64,000 nucleotides of DNA from Ostrinia nubilalis. Lineage: Eukaryota; Arthropoda; Insecta; Lepidoptera; Crambidae. The DNA lies in contig NC_087093.1 in NCBI RefSeq assembly GCF_963855985.1, forward strand, positions 12,601,001-12,665,000, written 5' to 3'. Numbering within the stretch: position 1 is the first letter of the stretch; each line of letters begins with the position of its first letter. Of the stretch, positions 1 through 11,000 are shown piece after piece. Position numbers and translations under genes: made by a program. Under the pieces are notes generated by a model. It saw nothing but the letters and a program-made list of their open reading frames with translations, ran no database searches and was not told where the DNA came from.

Positions 1-142
1 TGATGTAGATGTAAAAAAATCTCTAAAAATCGTACTTTTACTATGAAAGCAGATATTTTTATAACGGAGCCTCTCAAAACACAACCGCGCGCGGTGCGCG
101 GGGTGCGCGGGGACCAATAAACTAGACTATTATTATTAGAAT

Positions 143-196
143 AGAAATCCTTGGGGGAGGCCTTTGTCCAACGGGTGTACGTCATTTGGCTGAAAC
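143..196 (+). repeat. RTE-clade LINE 3' tail fragment
   Basis: The stretch reads like the conserved end of lepidopteran RTE elements (GGGGGAGGCCTTTGTCCA, then a TCATTTGGCTGAAAC-like tail). The sense strand of that end encodes the last residues of the LINE protein, usually ending near VQQWTS. Related tails occur in this window at 5341, 6618, 46874, 56187 and 60578. Only the final 50 bases or so are left, so it is an inactive remnant. Confidence 0.6.
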
Positions 197-1034
197 GAAA
201 GACGAACGAACGAGTGATTATTACTTTGATTTGGAACCAGGAATAAATCAGAACGTTGAGTAAGTAAGGAGTTACAATCAACAGCAGACAGTGAAAACTA
301 AGTTGCGGCACTTCTATCGCTTTATTAATATTAGTCTCTCAAGTATTTTGTTAGCCATCCTAGCTTGGATTTATCACTGTTATTTTTCTCTGCGAATTCC
401 GAAGTTCCAATCCCTCTGCAGAGCCAATGTTTATACAAGAGCTTACGGAGAACATGTTAAGAACGCTTTATTTTTGGTACCCGTGCGTGTTATGTTAAGA
501 AGTTAAACAATGATTAAAGATGTGACGTCACGAAAGAAATCAGCATCAGGGCCGCGCCGCCCCTGTGTGCGATGTGTGCGGCGCACACAGGCGCCAAGAC
601 AATAGGGGCGCCGGCCGCGCCGCTACTGCCACCTAATTTTTTTAAAATGGAGTATCGAGTAAGTAGGTACAGTATGCGCAACATAGGCCTTGTACACAAC
701 AAAACAAATATTACGCTTATTAAACAAGTCTCTCAATATTTATATTATGTTTATTATGATTCACGTTTATGGTTTCATTTTACGCTTAGGGTTTTAGTTT
801 ACATTACTAAACGTTAAAACGGCGGCAGTTCTTTTGAACCTCAGATAAAGTACTAGTTATTTTGAACCGTAGAGGCGCCGAGTTTGTCATACAATTTTTT
901 TATGACTATGAGTGAGTTTATGAACGCAACCCGATGCGATGCGTGCGACACAAGCGAGATGGGGTCACGGGGATTCCCCGCCACGGGGATTTTAACGAAC
1001 GAGAAAACGAGATAGCCAAGCCAAAACCACAGTA
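197..1034. other. No gene seen; GC-rich patch with a short hairpin
   Basis: No open coding structure is convincing here; the two short reading frames present have no recognisable product. A GC-rich patch at about 545-620 contains a perfect inverted repeat, CCTGTGTGCG at 562-571 against CGCACACAGG at 582-591, and then GGCGCCGGCCGCGCCGC. A related GC-rich stretch lies at 2815-2895, so this may be a repeat fragment. Confidence 0.5.
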
Positions 1035-1133
1035 TACAGGGTGTTTGGTGAAAGGTTAGACAAACTTCGTGGGTGTACCTATAGGTAAGAAGGTCATTTT
1101 AAGAATTTACAAGTTCGCCCATTTTACCCTGAG

Positions 1134-1717
1134 TTTTTTTTTCTTCCTCTTATTATCTACGATCGGCCACCCATAGCCATAATTAGATGTGTTCTGGGAG
1201 CGGATTATTTGACTGGTATAGCTCTACTTTCTCTCGTTGAGCTCGAGGATGTGCCATCTCTTGAGACGCTTTGTATCTTCGTCCATTAGCAGGTTCTTGG
1301 CCAGCGCGTTGCTATGTCTGTCGAATTTCTGCCTGTACTTTTTGCTGTAGTTGCTCTTCCTCCTTAACAGTCGTCATCTCAAGGTATTCATGTATTTCTG
1401 CGTTTCTCACAAACCAGTGGGCGCTGGAGACTGTTCTCAATGCAATGTTTTGGAATCTCTGTAATATTTCCAGGTTGGAGTTGCTAGCAGATCCCCAGAG
1501 TTCTATTCCGTAGGTCCAGATTGGTTTGATAATAGACTTGTGGACGAGCAGTTTGTTGTTGATAGAGAGTCGGGATTGTCGTCCTATCAGCCATGACAGG
1601 TTCCTGAGTTGCATATTTGCTTCAGTTCTCTTGGCTTTAACATGATTTACCCAGATTAGCCTTCTATCAAGGTGCAAACCCAGGTACTTCACAGTGTTAT
1701 TGGTTGGCAAAGGTTTG
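1134..1717 (-). mobile_element. 5'-truncated jockey-clade LINE insertion with target-site duplication
   Basis: The insertion is flanked by a 14-bp direct repeat, CATTTTACCCTGAG (1120-1133) and CATTTTACCCTAAG (1718-1731), with one mismatch. A T-run follows the left copy, so on the minus strand the element ends in poly(A). This is the usual product of target-primed reverse transcription. The element landed exactly at the inner edge of the left inverted repeat of the TA-flanked transposon, so it is younger than that host. Its coding remnant is listed separately. Confidence 0.8.
1312..1710 (-). pseudogene. Reverse transcriptase C-terminal fragment (jockey-type LINE)
   Basis: The 132-residue open frame reads VKYLGLHLDRRLIW near its start and KPIWTYGIELWG in the middle, then IQRFQ-like and EEEQLQQKVQAEI segments. 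The order YLGLHLD, then KPIWTYG.ELWG, is typical of the region after the catalytic YADD box in jockey-clade reverse transcriptases of arthropods. The catalytic box, the endonuclease and ORF1 are missing, so it cannot mobilise itself. The same frame is interrupted below 1312 but similarity seems to continue towards 1150. The track start is arbitrary because the copy is truncated at its 5' end. Confidence 0.85.
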
Positions 1718-1848
1718 CATTTTACCCTAAGTGAGCTACTTTTTTTAAATTGATGTTTTTGTTTTTATTTTATTTTTTTCAAAATATGACCTAAAACCTG
1801 TTTCAATTCTTTTTCTCGCATGTTTTCAACCACTTTTTTTATTTGATA

Positions 1849-2026
1849 CTAGCTGACCCGGCGAACTTCGTACCGCCTTAGCGTAGAGATTTTCTTTATA
1901 TTTTTTTCCGTAAAAACCTTGTACAGAGTATTAGAAAACTACAAAAAAAAATCAGCCAAATCGGTCAAGCCGTTTTCATGTTATGTCGTGACAACGGAAA
2001 ACGGGTTTCATTTTTATATATATAGA
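1849..2026 (-). mobile_element. Short Helitron-like element (GGGTCAGCTAG family)
   Basis: On the minus strand the element starts TCTATATATATAAAAATG and ends GTTCGCCGGGTCAGCTAG followed by T. That fits insertion between A and T with a CTAG terminus. An internal segment (AATCGGTCAAGCCGTTTTCA) is typical of this abundant lepidopteran family. Related copies are at 51190-51352 and 57631-57829. Non-coding and non-autonomous. Confidence 0.7.
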
Positions 2027-2406
2027 TTAATAGATTAATATCGAATATGTCTTTAGTCAAATAAAATAAATTTCAGATCCAGATAATGATTGAATAGGTA
2101 ATTACGAACCACCAAAGTTTAACAAAAGTACAAACCACGATAAAAAATTCAACATAGAATTCGATTTAAAAAAAAATTAAAGGTGATAATGGATTGCCAA
2201 TGATCTTAAAAACATGTCTAGCTTCTCTTCTTTTTTTTAATTAGATATTGAAATTCGTCAAAAATTCAAAGTTTAGGGAAGAAAATGGAATAATAATACA
2301 AAAATTATAATTATTATAAAAGGGTCAAATGGGCGAACTTGTATTCTTAAAATGACCTTACCTATACACCCACGAAGTTTGTCTAACCTTCCGCCAAACA
2401 CCCTGT

Positions 2407-3423
2407 ATCATTTGATAGAAGGTGTAAGGTGCGCATTGAATTATTATAATTGAGTTTACTTTTTCGTAGTAGGTAATTGGCAAGCAGAACGAACGGGATT
2501 TACCTATTTTGTAAGCTAATTCCTAAGTGGTTTCCAGTTTTAATACACTTATGATAATATTATCTAAGTAGGTACTGTAAATTTAAATTCAAATTCATTT
2601 ATTTGCACAGGAACATGGTACAATACAGATGTCAGATAAAAACAATCAGGTTCAACATGTTTCGTCTACAAGACATGCAAAAATTTCATAGTCAATTACT
2701 TAATACTTAAAACTGGAGAAATCTATTTTAATCAAAATTAACAATTAAAATATTCTTTAAATATTTAAATTCGTTTTTTTATGACGATTCATTAGAAAAG
2801 AGGCGCTTCATAGGTTCCGCACACAGGCGCTGCCGGCGGTTGGCGCGGCCCTGTCAGCATACATTTCTATCTTACTTCAGGCGCGCGCCAACGGGAAATA
2901 TTTTTTCGCCGTGACAGTATTATCCGTGATAGTAGATACAGGGTGTCCCAAAAACAATGGATAACCCTGTAACCATCGATAGGCCTCGCCATGGTCTCCC
3001 TAACGTCCAATTTTGAACCCAGTAAAAATATCACCGTTTTCAAGATTTTTAAGTTTTTGTGCATTTTTAGAAAATTGCCACCTGCGATTACTTTTTCTCA
3101 TGCCATTTTTACAAATGAGGATACTTTTCAATCTAGTTTTTTTCCTTATCACAAGGGATAGTTGGGCTATCAAAAGAAAAGATTAAAGTTCAACAAACTA
3201 GTTTAAAAGTATGAAAATTTTAAGAAATTGCTGAGAAGAAGGAACAATAAATTCATTGTCTTGCACTTTTGATCAGCCATTGTGTAAAAAAAATGTAGGA
3301 AGACCATCGTTTTGTGCCCATTACCTTAAAAACTTCCTTGGCAACAACACAACAACTCATCCGCTCATAGTTGTGAGCAGATAAAGCACAGAAAAAATAA
3401 TTAAACCTGTAGGTATGTATTCC
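2407..3423. other. No gene; repeat fragments
   Basis: Contains an AAATTCAAATTCATTTATTTG-type retroposon tail near 2587-2690, similar in style to 43268-43320. From 2940 there is a one-sided TA-CAGGGTGTCCCAAAA transposon end running to about 3064. The remainder is AT-rich with no coding structure. Confidence 0.4.
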
Positions 3424-3639
3424 AATGAGGGCTATCGTTTTTATACTTAACAGTTGGCACCCTTGGCGATTGACAGGACCTTACTCTACAGTGGCGCCAT
3501 CTTGATGAGTGCAAATGCGATAGTCCTCCTACCACTTTAGCACTCACTAGTTGGTGCCACTGTCTTCGCTACTAGCAAGTGACAGGACCTTAGTCTACAG
3601 TGGCGCAAACTGGTGAGCGCTAAAACGATAGCCCTCATT
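3424..3639. mobile_element. Miniature inverted-repeat element (AATGAGGGCTATCG)
   Basis: The ends are perfect inverted copies: AATGAGGGCTATCGTTTT at 3424-3441 and AAAACGATAGCCCTCATT at 3622-3639. Internal segments are partly self-complementary and repeated: GACAGGACCTTA is followed by CTCTACAGTGGCGC in one copy and GTCTACAGTGGCGC in the other. The 216-bp body can fold back on itself. There is no coding capacity. Confidence 0.8.
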
Positions 3640-3681
3640 TTCCCCTAATTTTAATTACTTTACTAAATTCTCCAATGGTGA

Positions 3682-4399
3682 TTAGCTGATACCCTTAAAC
3701 CCATGATAGTAGGCGTAGAATGCTAAAACTGTTTGGCTACACATTGATATAACATTAATAAAAAGCAGGCTAGTTGCAACTACAATAAAACATTGTATCT
3801 CTTCTAGGTAAAAAAAGAAAAGTAAATTGATGACTGGTAACCAAAATTGCACGATGAGATGAAAATAAAAAAACTGTGAAACAAGCAAACAAGAAATCAA
3901 GCCTGCTGTATTAAAATTTTATAAAAATTAAATATAACTAGCAGTATTTTTATTTAAGTCCTTAATACTTCAGGAAATAAAAAACAAAGTCAGTTTTAAG
4001 TTGGAAACTTTTATAAATCAAGTCCAGCCCGTTTCCCTTTCCTTCACAGTTTGGTAGAAAAGGTGCAGCAAAAATGTATAACCTAATAACACTGATAAGT
4101 TAAGTTATACATAGTAACATTTTTCTTAACTGACAGTTATTAGAAACATGATGTAATTTAGATTATAATTTTAAGTTGATTTTAAAACCATAGCACACTA
4201 TGAATCAGTTTAGGACATAATAATATGGTTTTATTTATGCATGTATTAGTTCAGGACAAAATTTGATTAACCGGATGAAAGGTACAAAATAAAATGTACG
4301 CTTGAATTGAATAAAATTCCACCTCTATCTATCTATGACCAAACTTGATTTCTAAGTAGAGGAGTTACCTCATCCATAGATGTGAGTAGGTATAGTCAT
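3682..4399. other. No gene seen
   Basis: AT-rich sequence. The only frame is a hydrophobic 72-codon minus-strand ORF at 3682-3900 that I do not accept as a gene. The last 80 bases are unremarkable. Confidence 0.4.
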
Positions 4400-4544
4400 T
4401 GCAATTCACGAAGGCGAGTGAGCTTTACATGTGTGGTGGCTTGCTATCGTTCGTTTTTCAAAAATTTTGACAGACATTACACTATCGTTATGTGCATGTA
4501 CACGTACACATATAAGTAAAGCTCACTCGCCTTGGTGAGTTGCA
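4400..4544. mobile_element. Miniature foldback element, 29-bp inverted ends
   Basis: The 29-bp arm at 4400-4428 contains GGCGAGTGAGCTTTAC. It pairs with 4516-4544 (GTAAAGCTCACTCGCC) with two mismatches. The loop of about 87 bp has no coding capacity. It resembles a MITE; I could not define a clear target duplication. Confidence 0.7.
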
Positions 4545-5340
4545 AGAACTAGTAGCTCTCCCGCCTACTTTGAGATTTTGTGTAGCCAGAATACTTCACA
4601 ATTTGGTTCAAATTCACAATTTAGTATTTTTTTCACTCACTTGTACGCATGCGTAGATATAAAATTGCGGATAAAGAACATTCAGCGTGCCTCAGCGCAC
4701 TTAATCATAATCAGAAGGAATTCTAGACAGAACATAACCTATTTACCAAATTAAAACATCAAATTTCAATTGTCTAAACATGATTATGTACGATACGTTC
4801 GATATTATACTAATTACGGGTGTAAAGAAACATCCTATCATTTACTCAAAGGATATAAAACGCCTAGAAAGACAAGCAGCTTGGGACACAAATTGCGAGT
4901 AAAAAATGATGGTTACTTGCCTCATATCTTGGATTGTCTGTGTTATGGTTTGTTTACGATGCACATTTCATTTTTACGAGCTAAATGCAACTTATCAATA
5001 TAATTTCGGCACTTTTTAATTAAACAACATTTATTTTGTGACGAGATTTCAAAATATTTTCAGCCAAAATCTGTCAGTGTCAATGTCATACTTGTCATTC
5101 TTTTTTCTTTTGCAGGAAAAGGCATTTCGCTATACAGCCAAGTTTTTAACTATTCGTACAATAATGTCGCTAAAATTAATTTGATGATAATTTATTTAAA
5201 CAAGATAAAATGTATATTTTTGTCTACTTTTCAATTGAATTTTGTACTACTAATGAATAGATGTTTGATTCTGTTGTTACTCTTTCACGTGAAAAATAAA
5301 ACTATGTACTAAATTGGTTTAGTAAAACTTTTTAGAAAAC
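4545..5340. other. No gene seen
   Basis: AT-rich sequence with one unremarkable 77-codon frame (4770-5003). I recognise neither repeats nor exons here. Confidence 0.4.
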
Positions 5341-5383
5341 TTTGGAGGAGACCTTTGTCCAGCAGTGGACATCATTTGGGTAA
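5341..5383 (+). repeat. RTE-clade LINE 3' tail fragment
   Basis: TTTGTCCAGCAGTGGACATC is the diagnostic core of RTE 3' ends in Lepidoptera (coding strand ends in FVQQWT-like residues). Only the tail survives. Confidence 0.65.
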
Positions 5384-5391
5384 AACCAGTG

Positions 5392-5518
5392 GGTCTAGAC
5401 AAAGTGCAAATTATAATCGCAAACCAGTCGAAAAGTAGTCGAAAAGCCCCTTTTTTGTATGGAGTTTTGACGGATTCGATTTTCGATTCGATCAAAAAGT
5501 GCGTTTTGTCTAGGGGGG
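5392..5518. mobile_element. Short miniature inverted-repeat element (CTAGACAAA ends)
   Basis: The left end has TAGACAAAGTGCAAATTATA. The right end, read in reverse, has TAGACAAAACGCACTTTTTG. The interior includes self-complementary stretches around TTCGATTTTCGATTCGA. The inverted ends are short and imperfect, so the boundaries are approximate. Confidence 0.5.
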
Positions 5519-5583
5519 CAAAAACGAACGAACGGACGAACTAAACTGGTTTAGATGAAAATTGGTACCAATGAGTTATAATG

Positions 5584-5710
5584 CCCGACTGGCCGACTCG
5601 TGATCGTGATCCGAGAAACGCGGGTTCGATCCCCAGTCGGTCGACTTTTGCGCTTGATGATGAACATAGAATACGAGGTGTTAACGGGATTTTGTAATTT
5701 GTTTAGAAAT
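5584..5710 (+). repeat. tRNA-derived SINE-like fragment
   Basis: A consensus-like polymerase III B box, GGTTCGATCCC, lies at 5623-5633. A degenerate A box, TGGCCGACTCG, lies 23 bases upstream (5590-5600). The flanks CCGACTGG and CCAGTCGG form an 8-bp stem around them. The A-to-B spacing is shorter than in a real tRNA and no cloverleaf can be drawn, so a SINE remnant is more likely than a tRNA gene. Confidence 0.45.
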
Positions 5711-6424
5711 TGTTAATATTCTTCAAAAAATATAAATCAACAATCAATTTAGTATTAATATGGCCTCAATTTAATACTCCACAGCTTTAGACATTAATAG
5801 GGAGCGCAACCGCAGAGCAAAAACGAAAGAGGTGCAAAAAATATAATTCCTTTTTTATTGCATCACAAAATGCTTTACGGCACCTCGCGTCGTCAGGCGT
5901 GCTAATTCACAGTCTGCGAGTACGCGGGGGTGAAAATCAAAATGTATTTATTCGCGAACCGTACAAAAAGTCAATATGAGTGGCAATAAAAAGCGGATAC
6001 CGGGAGAAATAATAAAAGATAACCTTAGGAGTGAATGGAATGAAAGCCCCTGTAAGAATGTTTGGGTAGTGGATAAGGAGCGATCACGGGACACCTCCCC
6101 CAAGCGTTGTATGGGAGAAATTAAAACTCGGTTTACAATGAACCTTGCACTGTCTGTGTGGGTCTTTGCATCTGTTATTCGATAGATTGGAACGTATTGA
6201 TTGATTTGTAGGTAAAGACTCTTTGATGCAAATTAATGCCCAATTACTTTTCCTAACTTTACTTTATCCATTTAAAAACAATTGAGGAACGTATTTTTCA
6301 GGATATAATAAATTGAAAATTCATAAACAAATGAGAGGAAAATGAGAAAGATCGAATGAGAAATGAGGAGATCCTTAGGAAAACCCTCAGATCATAGAAA
6401 TGTAATGTAAACCAAAGTAATCGA
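5711..6424. other. No gene; complex single-copy-looking sequence
   Basis: No exon structure is evident. The segment 5860-6030 is richer in CpG and carries several TTTATT/AATAAA-type and CTAATT motifs, in the style of regulatory DNA. The 70-codon frame at 5976-6185 has no recognisable domain. Confidence 0.35.
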
Positions 6425-6672
6425 TCGCAGAATGCGGGGCGTACGCTCGTAGAGCTGATGGCCGCTGGGGCAAAAGTTCTCGAGTGGTGACCACGAGCCG
6501 AAAGACGTAGAGAGGGCAGGCCTCCATTATTTAGGTAGACCTACCACGACCTACGATCTGATGAAGGCCGCAGGACGTACCTACCTGGATGCGGGCAGCC
6601 CAGGACCGTTCGTCGTAGAAATCCTTGGGGGAGGCCTGCCTTTGTCCAGCAGTGACGTCATGTGTCTGAAAC
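6425..6672 (+). pseudogene. RTE-clade LINE C-terminal remnant
   Basis: Decayed plus-strand frames resemble the final part of RTE proteins: a GRPPxRW-like stretch, a GRRTYLDAG-like stretch, and a GGGGGAGGCCTGCCTTTGTCC tail at 6629-6650. The frame is broken by stops and shifts. No reverse transcriptase core is present. Confidence 0.6.
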
Positions 6673-7231
6673 GAAACAAAGTATAATTAAAGTGCTTCAC
6701 AACTTAGTACTTTATTCGTGAACCAAATAGATTTGGTTCCAGCATTTTCGACAAGATTGAAAGTTTGAAAGTTTTATGAGGGTTGTTAATTTTGCTAATA
6801 GCGCAGGTGTCTTCTCAGGTATTCCGACAAAGTATAGGAATCGCGACATGTGTTCCTTATTAAACCTTCTGAGAGGGTTCATTTCTAATTCAGAGTTGTT
6901 CTCGGCGCGACATTAAGTCGTTACAGATCCGTGGGGCTCGTCGTGCCACCTTGTTTGTGTGGTCTTACTGTCAGCGATAAAGAGATGAGATTGAGGCGCA
7001 GTCGGGTGAAAATAAAGCCAAATCTTTTTTTTTCATTTTTGCTCTAGGAATCTGGTGTTCCCATTTGTCCTATGAAAAAGTCTGTGTGGTCAAGGTAATG
7101 TTAGGACCTTTTATAATCCTTAATCCTTATTCATAACAATTCCTATGACATAGGCCCAATTCGACCAAACTTTTATCCGAGAATAATTCCTGGTATAACT
7201 GGCACATTGACAGTTTCAGAATCCCAACTAA
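6673..7231. other. No gene seen
   Basis: Mixed-composition sequence with no recognised repeat or exon. A tandem ATCCCAACTA pair lies at 7221-7240, at the edge of the next element. Confidence 0.35.
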
Positions 7232-7464
7232 TCCCAACTAATATTATAAATGCGAAAGTAACTCTGTCTGTCTGTCTGTCTGTTACGCTTTCCCGCTTAA
7301 ACCTCGCAACCGATTTTGATGAAATTTGGCATAGAGATAGTTTGAGTCCCGGGAAAGAACATAGGATAGTTTTTATCCCGGTTTTTGAAACAGGGACGCG
7401 CGCGATAAAGTTTTTCTGTGACAGACAAAATTCCACGCGGGCGAAGCCGCGGGCGGAAAGCTAG
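7232..7464 (+). mobile_element. Lep1-type Helitron-like element, apparently complete
   Basis: The 5' end is TCCCAACTAATATTATAAA, then TGCGAAAGTAACTCTGTC with a (CTGT)n tract. The body contains the characteristic AACCGATTTTGATGAAATTT and GAGTCCCGGGAAAGAACATA. The 3' end is GCGGGCGAAGCCGCGGGCGG, an 8-bp hairpin with CGCGGGCG/AAGCCGCG pairing, then AAAGCTAG and a target T. It carries no Rep/helicase, so it depends on an autonomous Helitron. The two overlapping reading frames here (7173-7436 minus, 7207-7464 plus) lie inside the element and are not genes. Confidence 0.88.
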
Positions 7465-7465
7465 T

Positions 7466-10400
7466 GGGAAATAATTGTCAAAATGTCGAATAAGTGACGA
7501 TTTATTCTGAGATTAATATTTACTCTTGTCTGGTCAAATCCACCCTTAAACGAGTAAACTAAATAATGTTAAAGTTCTAAATACTTAGGCTGTAGGCAGG
7601 CATGCTTTATGATAGCAAACTTTGTACTATTAATGACCGCGAAATTAATTAACATTGTTATATATTTTGCCAATAAGCCAACTTTCAGACGTGTATTGGA
7701 CTGCCAAAATTATTATGAAGAAAAAATATCATTTATCATAGTCGCTGCAACACAGACCCCAACCTTACCCCAGCTGTAACTTCATGGCGGTAAGTCTCGG
7801 TTCATGAGTAGATTACAAGTAATTAATTTATAAGAATATGGGCCGGTACGCCCACGGAATTAGCACGGTTATGTTTCGGGGGGCAGATTAAGCTGTTATA
7901 TTGTTATTAAAGAGCCTCTGTTAAGTGGTATTTTCGTTCTTGTAATTTGCAGATAGGAGGCCTTGGAGAAGGCTTCAGTTATCTTTTGATAACTGAAGAT
8001 AAGATGCATTATTTAATTTTAAGACTAGAGGTCTAAACCTCATGGTTAAAAATGGCACGATGTAATAAAGACTGATTTACAGTAGGGCTGGTGAGTTTAC
8101 TGAAATGTGGAAGCTTTATGTAATGATTCCTAGCGTCTTTTGAAAAAGCTTCTCTCATTTGGAAATGGGTAGAATAGGGCTCTATGTATAAAAAGTAGGT
8201 ACACTTACTTATAACTATTTTTTTATCATTGTCTAGGTAAGCACCTATGTAGGTAGTTACTTGCAAAAATAAAAAAAATATATTAAGTACGTAGGTAATA
8301 AGATAAAAAAAACGCAACAGACACAGGTACGAAGAACTACAACTTACTTCCGCACTTTTATTAGTTAGATAAAAGTTGCAAGTTGAGTTATGTCATAGAG
8401 TACGTACCTACCTACTTTCTATAAACTGTCTAAATTATGCAAGAGTGTTATAAAATCAAAAACCAAATCAAACTTAAACAATTTGCCATAATTCCAAAGA
8501 CGTTTCAGATCTCAAGACATCAATCTCCAGTGTCGTTAACTGTACCTAACTCAAACGGTAAAGGGTGACCGTTATGGCGAATTCCCTGTTCCGGGATAAC
8601 CGAGCCAGCTGTTACTTTGAATGTGATATTCGGTTTGGAATTAATGATTTTATTCCCGACAATTACCAGTGATTTTGCTGGGGGAGTTGATTTTAATAAA
8701 ACATAACCCTTCTTTCGCTCCGTTGTCTTGGATTAAAATAATGTTCGCTGGGATTTGTAAGGGTTTGCGGTAATTTCGTTATGGATATTTGTGTGTCTGG
8801 CGTGGTCTAGGAGGTGAATTTTTAAAGTAATATTTCCAATTCGCATACTTACAAGTGTTTTAGAAATTCGCAATAATGATTCATGCGATTTGGAATGCTA
8901 AGGAGAATAAATACAAATTCTTAGATTTAATAAGCAGCTCATTCTAACTGCTGTATGAGACTACAAAGGTATAAGATGTTGACAATGGAGAAAAAATCAA
9001 CCACAATCCTTTTTAATTTGTTATAAAAGAATACTTAAGTTTTTCTATACTTTTGCTTCAAGTTTTTTACTTAGGTAAGTAATCTTTAGTGTCAAACTTC
9101 TACACCAACATTTGTCATCACAACATTTTCATCTGCAATCTGGATCCCGCATTTCTCTTGGTATTTGCGTCTATTTTGTTTTACTTTCGTCTGTCACAAA
9201 GTTTCCGCATCAATATCTTGCATGTTTGCATAACTACTTTGCTTGCGGGGAAAACATGCTCATCGATACCTGTGTTGGCACAAACACAAATATCACTACC
9301 GAGCACAATAACAGAAGCATAAAAACTTGCGACGTTATTCTATTGAAAACAATTTATCTGCAAATCGATATTATTAGATGTCCAAAGAAGGACGGTAATG
9401 CGCGCGAAGAAAGGACGGACCGATATAAAACGCACTTGCGCGCATAATATACGTTTTATTAATAAAAAAGCGTGGCTGAATAGCTCATAAATACCCTTAA
9501 CGGCCAGTATTCGGCCAGTTTTTTCGATACATCCACGCGCATTTGTTTGACAAATCTCTGGGGGTTGCACGGCACTATCCCCTCTATTATCTTGGCTGAG
9601 GGATGACCCCCATTCCATAGGTGACGACGTCGTATCGCTTCTGTCTTCTGTTCTCTAAATCATGGCCAGGTATTTTCTCTTTGACAGAGGGGATGCCAAA
9701 CAAATAGTATGGATTCCCTTTATTTATAACACGTCTTGTGAAAACCCAGATTGTGACTTCGTACTTTTAAGCAATCTTTCATTAGGGTCCGAAATAACTT
9801 TAACTGAGGGCACAATGAGTGATCAGTATGCAAAGCCAGTCTTGTGTATAAGCCGATTGGGTGGAGGCGGCGTTAAAAGAAAATTTATTGCATTGAAAAG
9901 TCGTAAGTAATTAATAAGACATTTGAAGTTGCGTGAAAATGTAATTTAGATTGTTTTCCGCGGGCGAGGGTGGGTCGTCTTCCTGTCTGGTTCTGTATAA
10001 AGCGGGTTTATTTATATGGGCTTTGTATTAGCGTCTTTATGCTCCCCTAATAAAAAAAGAATCAGCATCGATGTCTTAAAGCGCCTTCCGCGATAGCGGG
10101 TCCCTGCCGCAAAATGGCGTCCACACTCGAATAAATTATTCGCCCCTTGAATCGAATGGAAAGAATCGAACGATCGCGTTTGAAAGTTGGCGCGCCTTTA
10201 TTAGTGTAAGCCGGCCGATTATGTTGAGCCGCTATTACATATTCAAATTGGAGTCATTTGGCGTTGTAGGAATTGACGCGAAATAAAACGGAGCCTTTGA
10301 AGGCGCGGCATTAGGCTCGATGGGATTTTTCAGCCGTTTAGGATCATCCGAGGATGCTCGTTGCTCACTAAGCAGGTTCCTAATAACATTTGCATTGAGT

Positions 10401-10869
10401 GCTTGTTTTGGGTAATTTATCGGTGTATTAATGATAGTAGCTAAGTAGTTTTCTACATTAGGTGAACCTAATGGACTCTCTTTTCTCTAATAAAATAAAC
10501 TCTCTTAAATGAAATATTTGAAAAATTAGCTATCGCTGTATAATTACTTACGTACGAACTTTTTGGGGGATAATTTTGCTACGATAATTACTCGATATAA
10601 ATCCACATTATCATTAGAGAAAAATAAATTAAAGACTTTGATTCTTACTTAATTTAATGACAAAAATACGCTTTCATATTTTCTTATTTACATAGATAGA
10701 GTTGTATGTTATTTAATTTTACTTACTTCCCTTACTATAAAAGTTTTAAGAACATTGAGCAAATAAATTGCAACTAACATAAATAAGAAGCAACTATAAT
10801 TTCTCCTAATTTTAAAGTCGATAATCCTGTAATTTAATAACTTCGGGTAACGCGTCAGAGCGTACATGA
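7466..10869. other. 3.4 kb without a supported gene
   Basis: No splice-supported coding sequence was found. Frames at 9112-9447 and 9662-9910 are open but have no recognisable domain, and overlapping frames are open on the other strand. The segment 10080-10340 is higher in GC and CpG (GTTGGCGCGCCTTTATTAG and neighbouring sequence) and looks like single-copy, possibly constrained non-coding DNA. No transposon ends were recognised. Confidence 0.35.
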
Positions 10870-11000
10870 TATACAGGGTGTATTCGTAATCGTGTAAGTA
10901 AAATAAATGAAGCTTGGGTCTCCTTCCACTCGGGTGCGCGTCCGAAAAACATAATTTTTGTCGAACAAAGATGGACGTTTAGATTACCGCAACGTTTTGT
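10870..11000 (+). repeat. One-sided TA-CAGGGTGT transposon end
   Basis: TACAGGGTGTATTCGTAATC starts at 10873 and is followed by a body of about 120 bp. No matching inverted end was found nearby, so this is a truncated DNA-transposon terminus. Confidence 0.4.

Larger units (their letters stand above)
1037..2405. mobile_element. TA-flanked DNA transposon with long terminal inverted repeats, internally disrupted
   Basis: The left end (1037-1130) begins CAGGGTGTTTGGTGAAAGG. The right end (2321-2405) read on the other strand begins CAGGGTGTTTGGCGGAAGG and follows the left arm for about 85-90 bp with a few mismatches and small gaps. Both ends are flanked by TA (1035-1036, 2406-2407), the duplication expected of Tc1/mariner-type elements. 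No transposase is visible. The interior has been colonised by a LINE fragment (1134-1717) and a Helitron-like fragment (1849-2026). The remaining body is A/T-rich low-complexity sequence. Confidence 0.8.

Noticed and set aside
3682..3900. Hydrophobic 72-codon minus frame that resembles a membrane-protein segment
   Set aside because: Hydrophobicity is expected from T-rich sequence; no start context, splice partner or family motif was seen.
7173..7464. Overlapping 85- and 87-codon frames on opposite strands
   Set aside because: Both lie within or across the Lep1 Helitron and reflect its repeat sequence.
9662..9910. 82-codon frame with ATG start
   Set aside because: No recognisable domain, no promoter or splice evidence and no sign of codon bias relative to the flanks.
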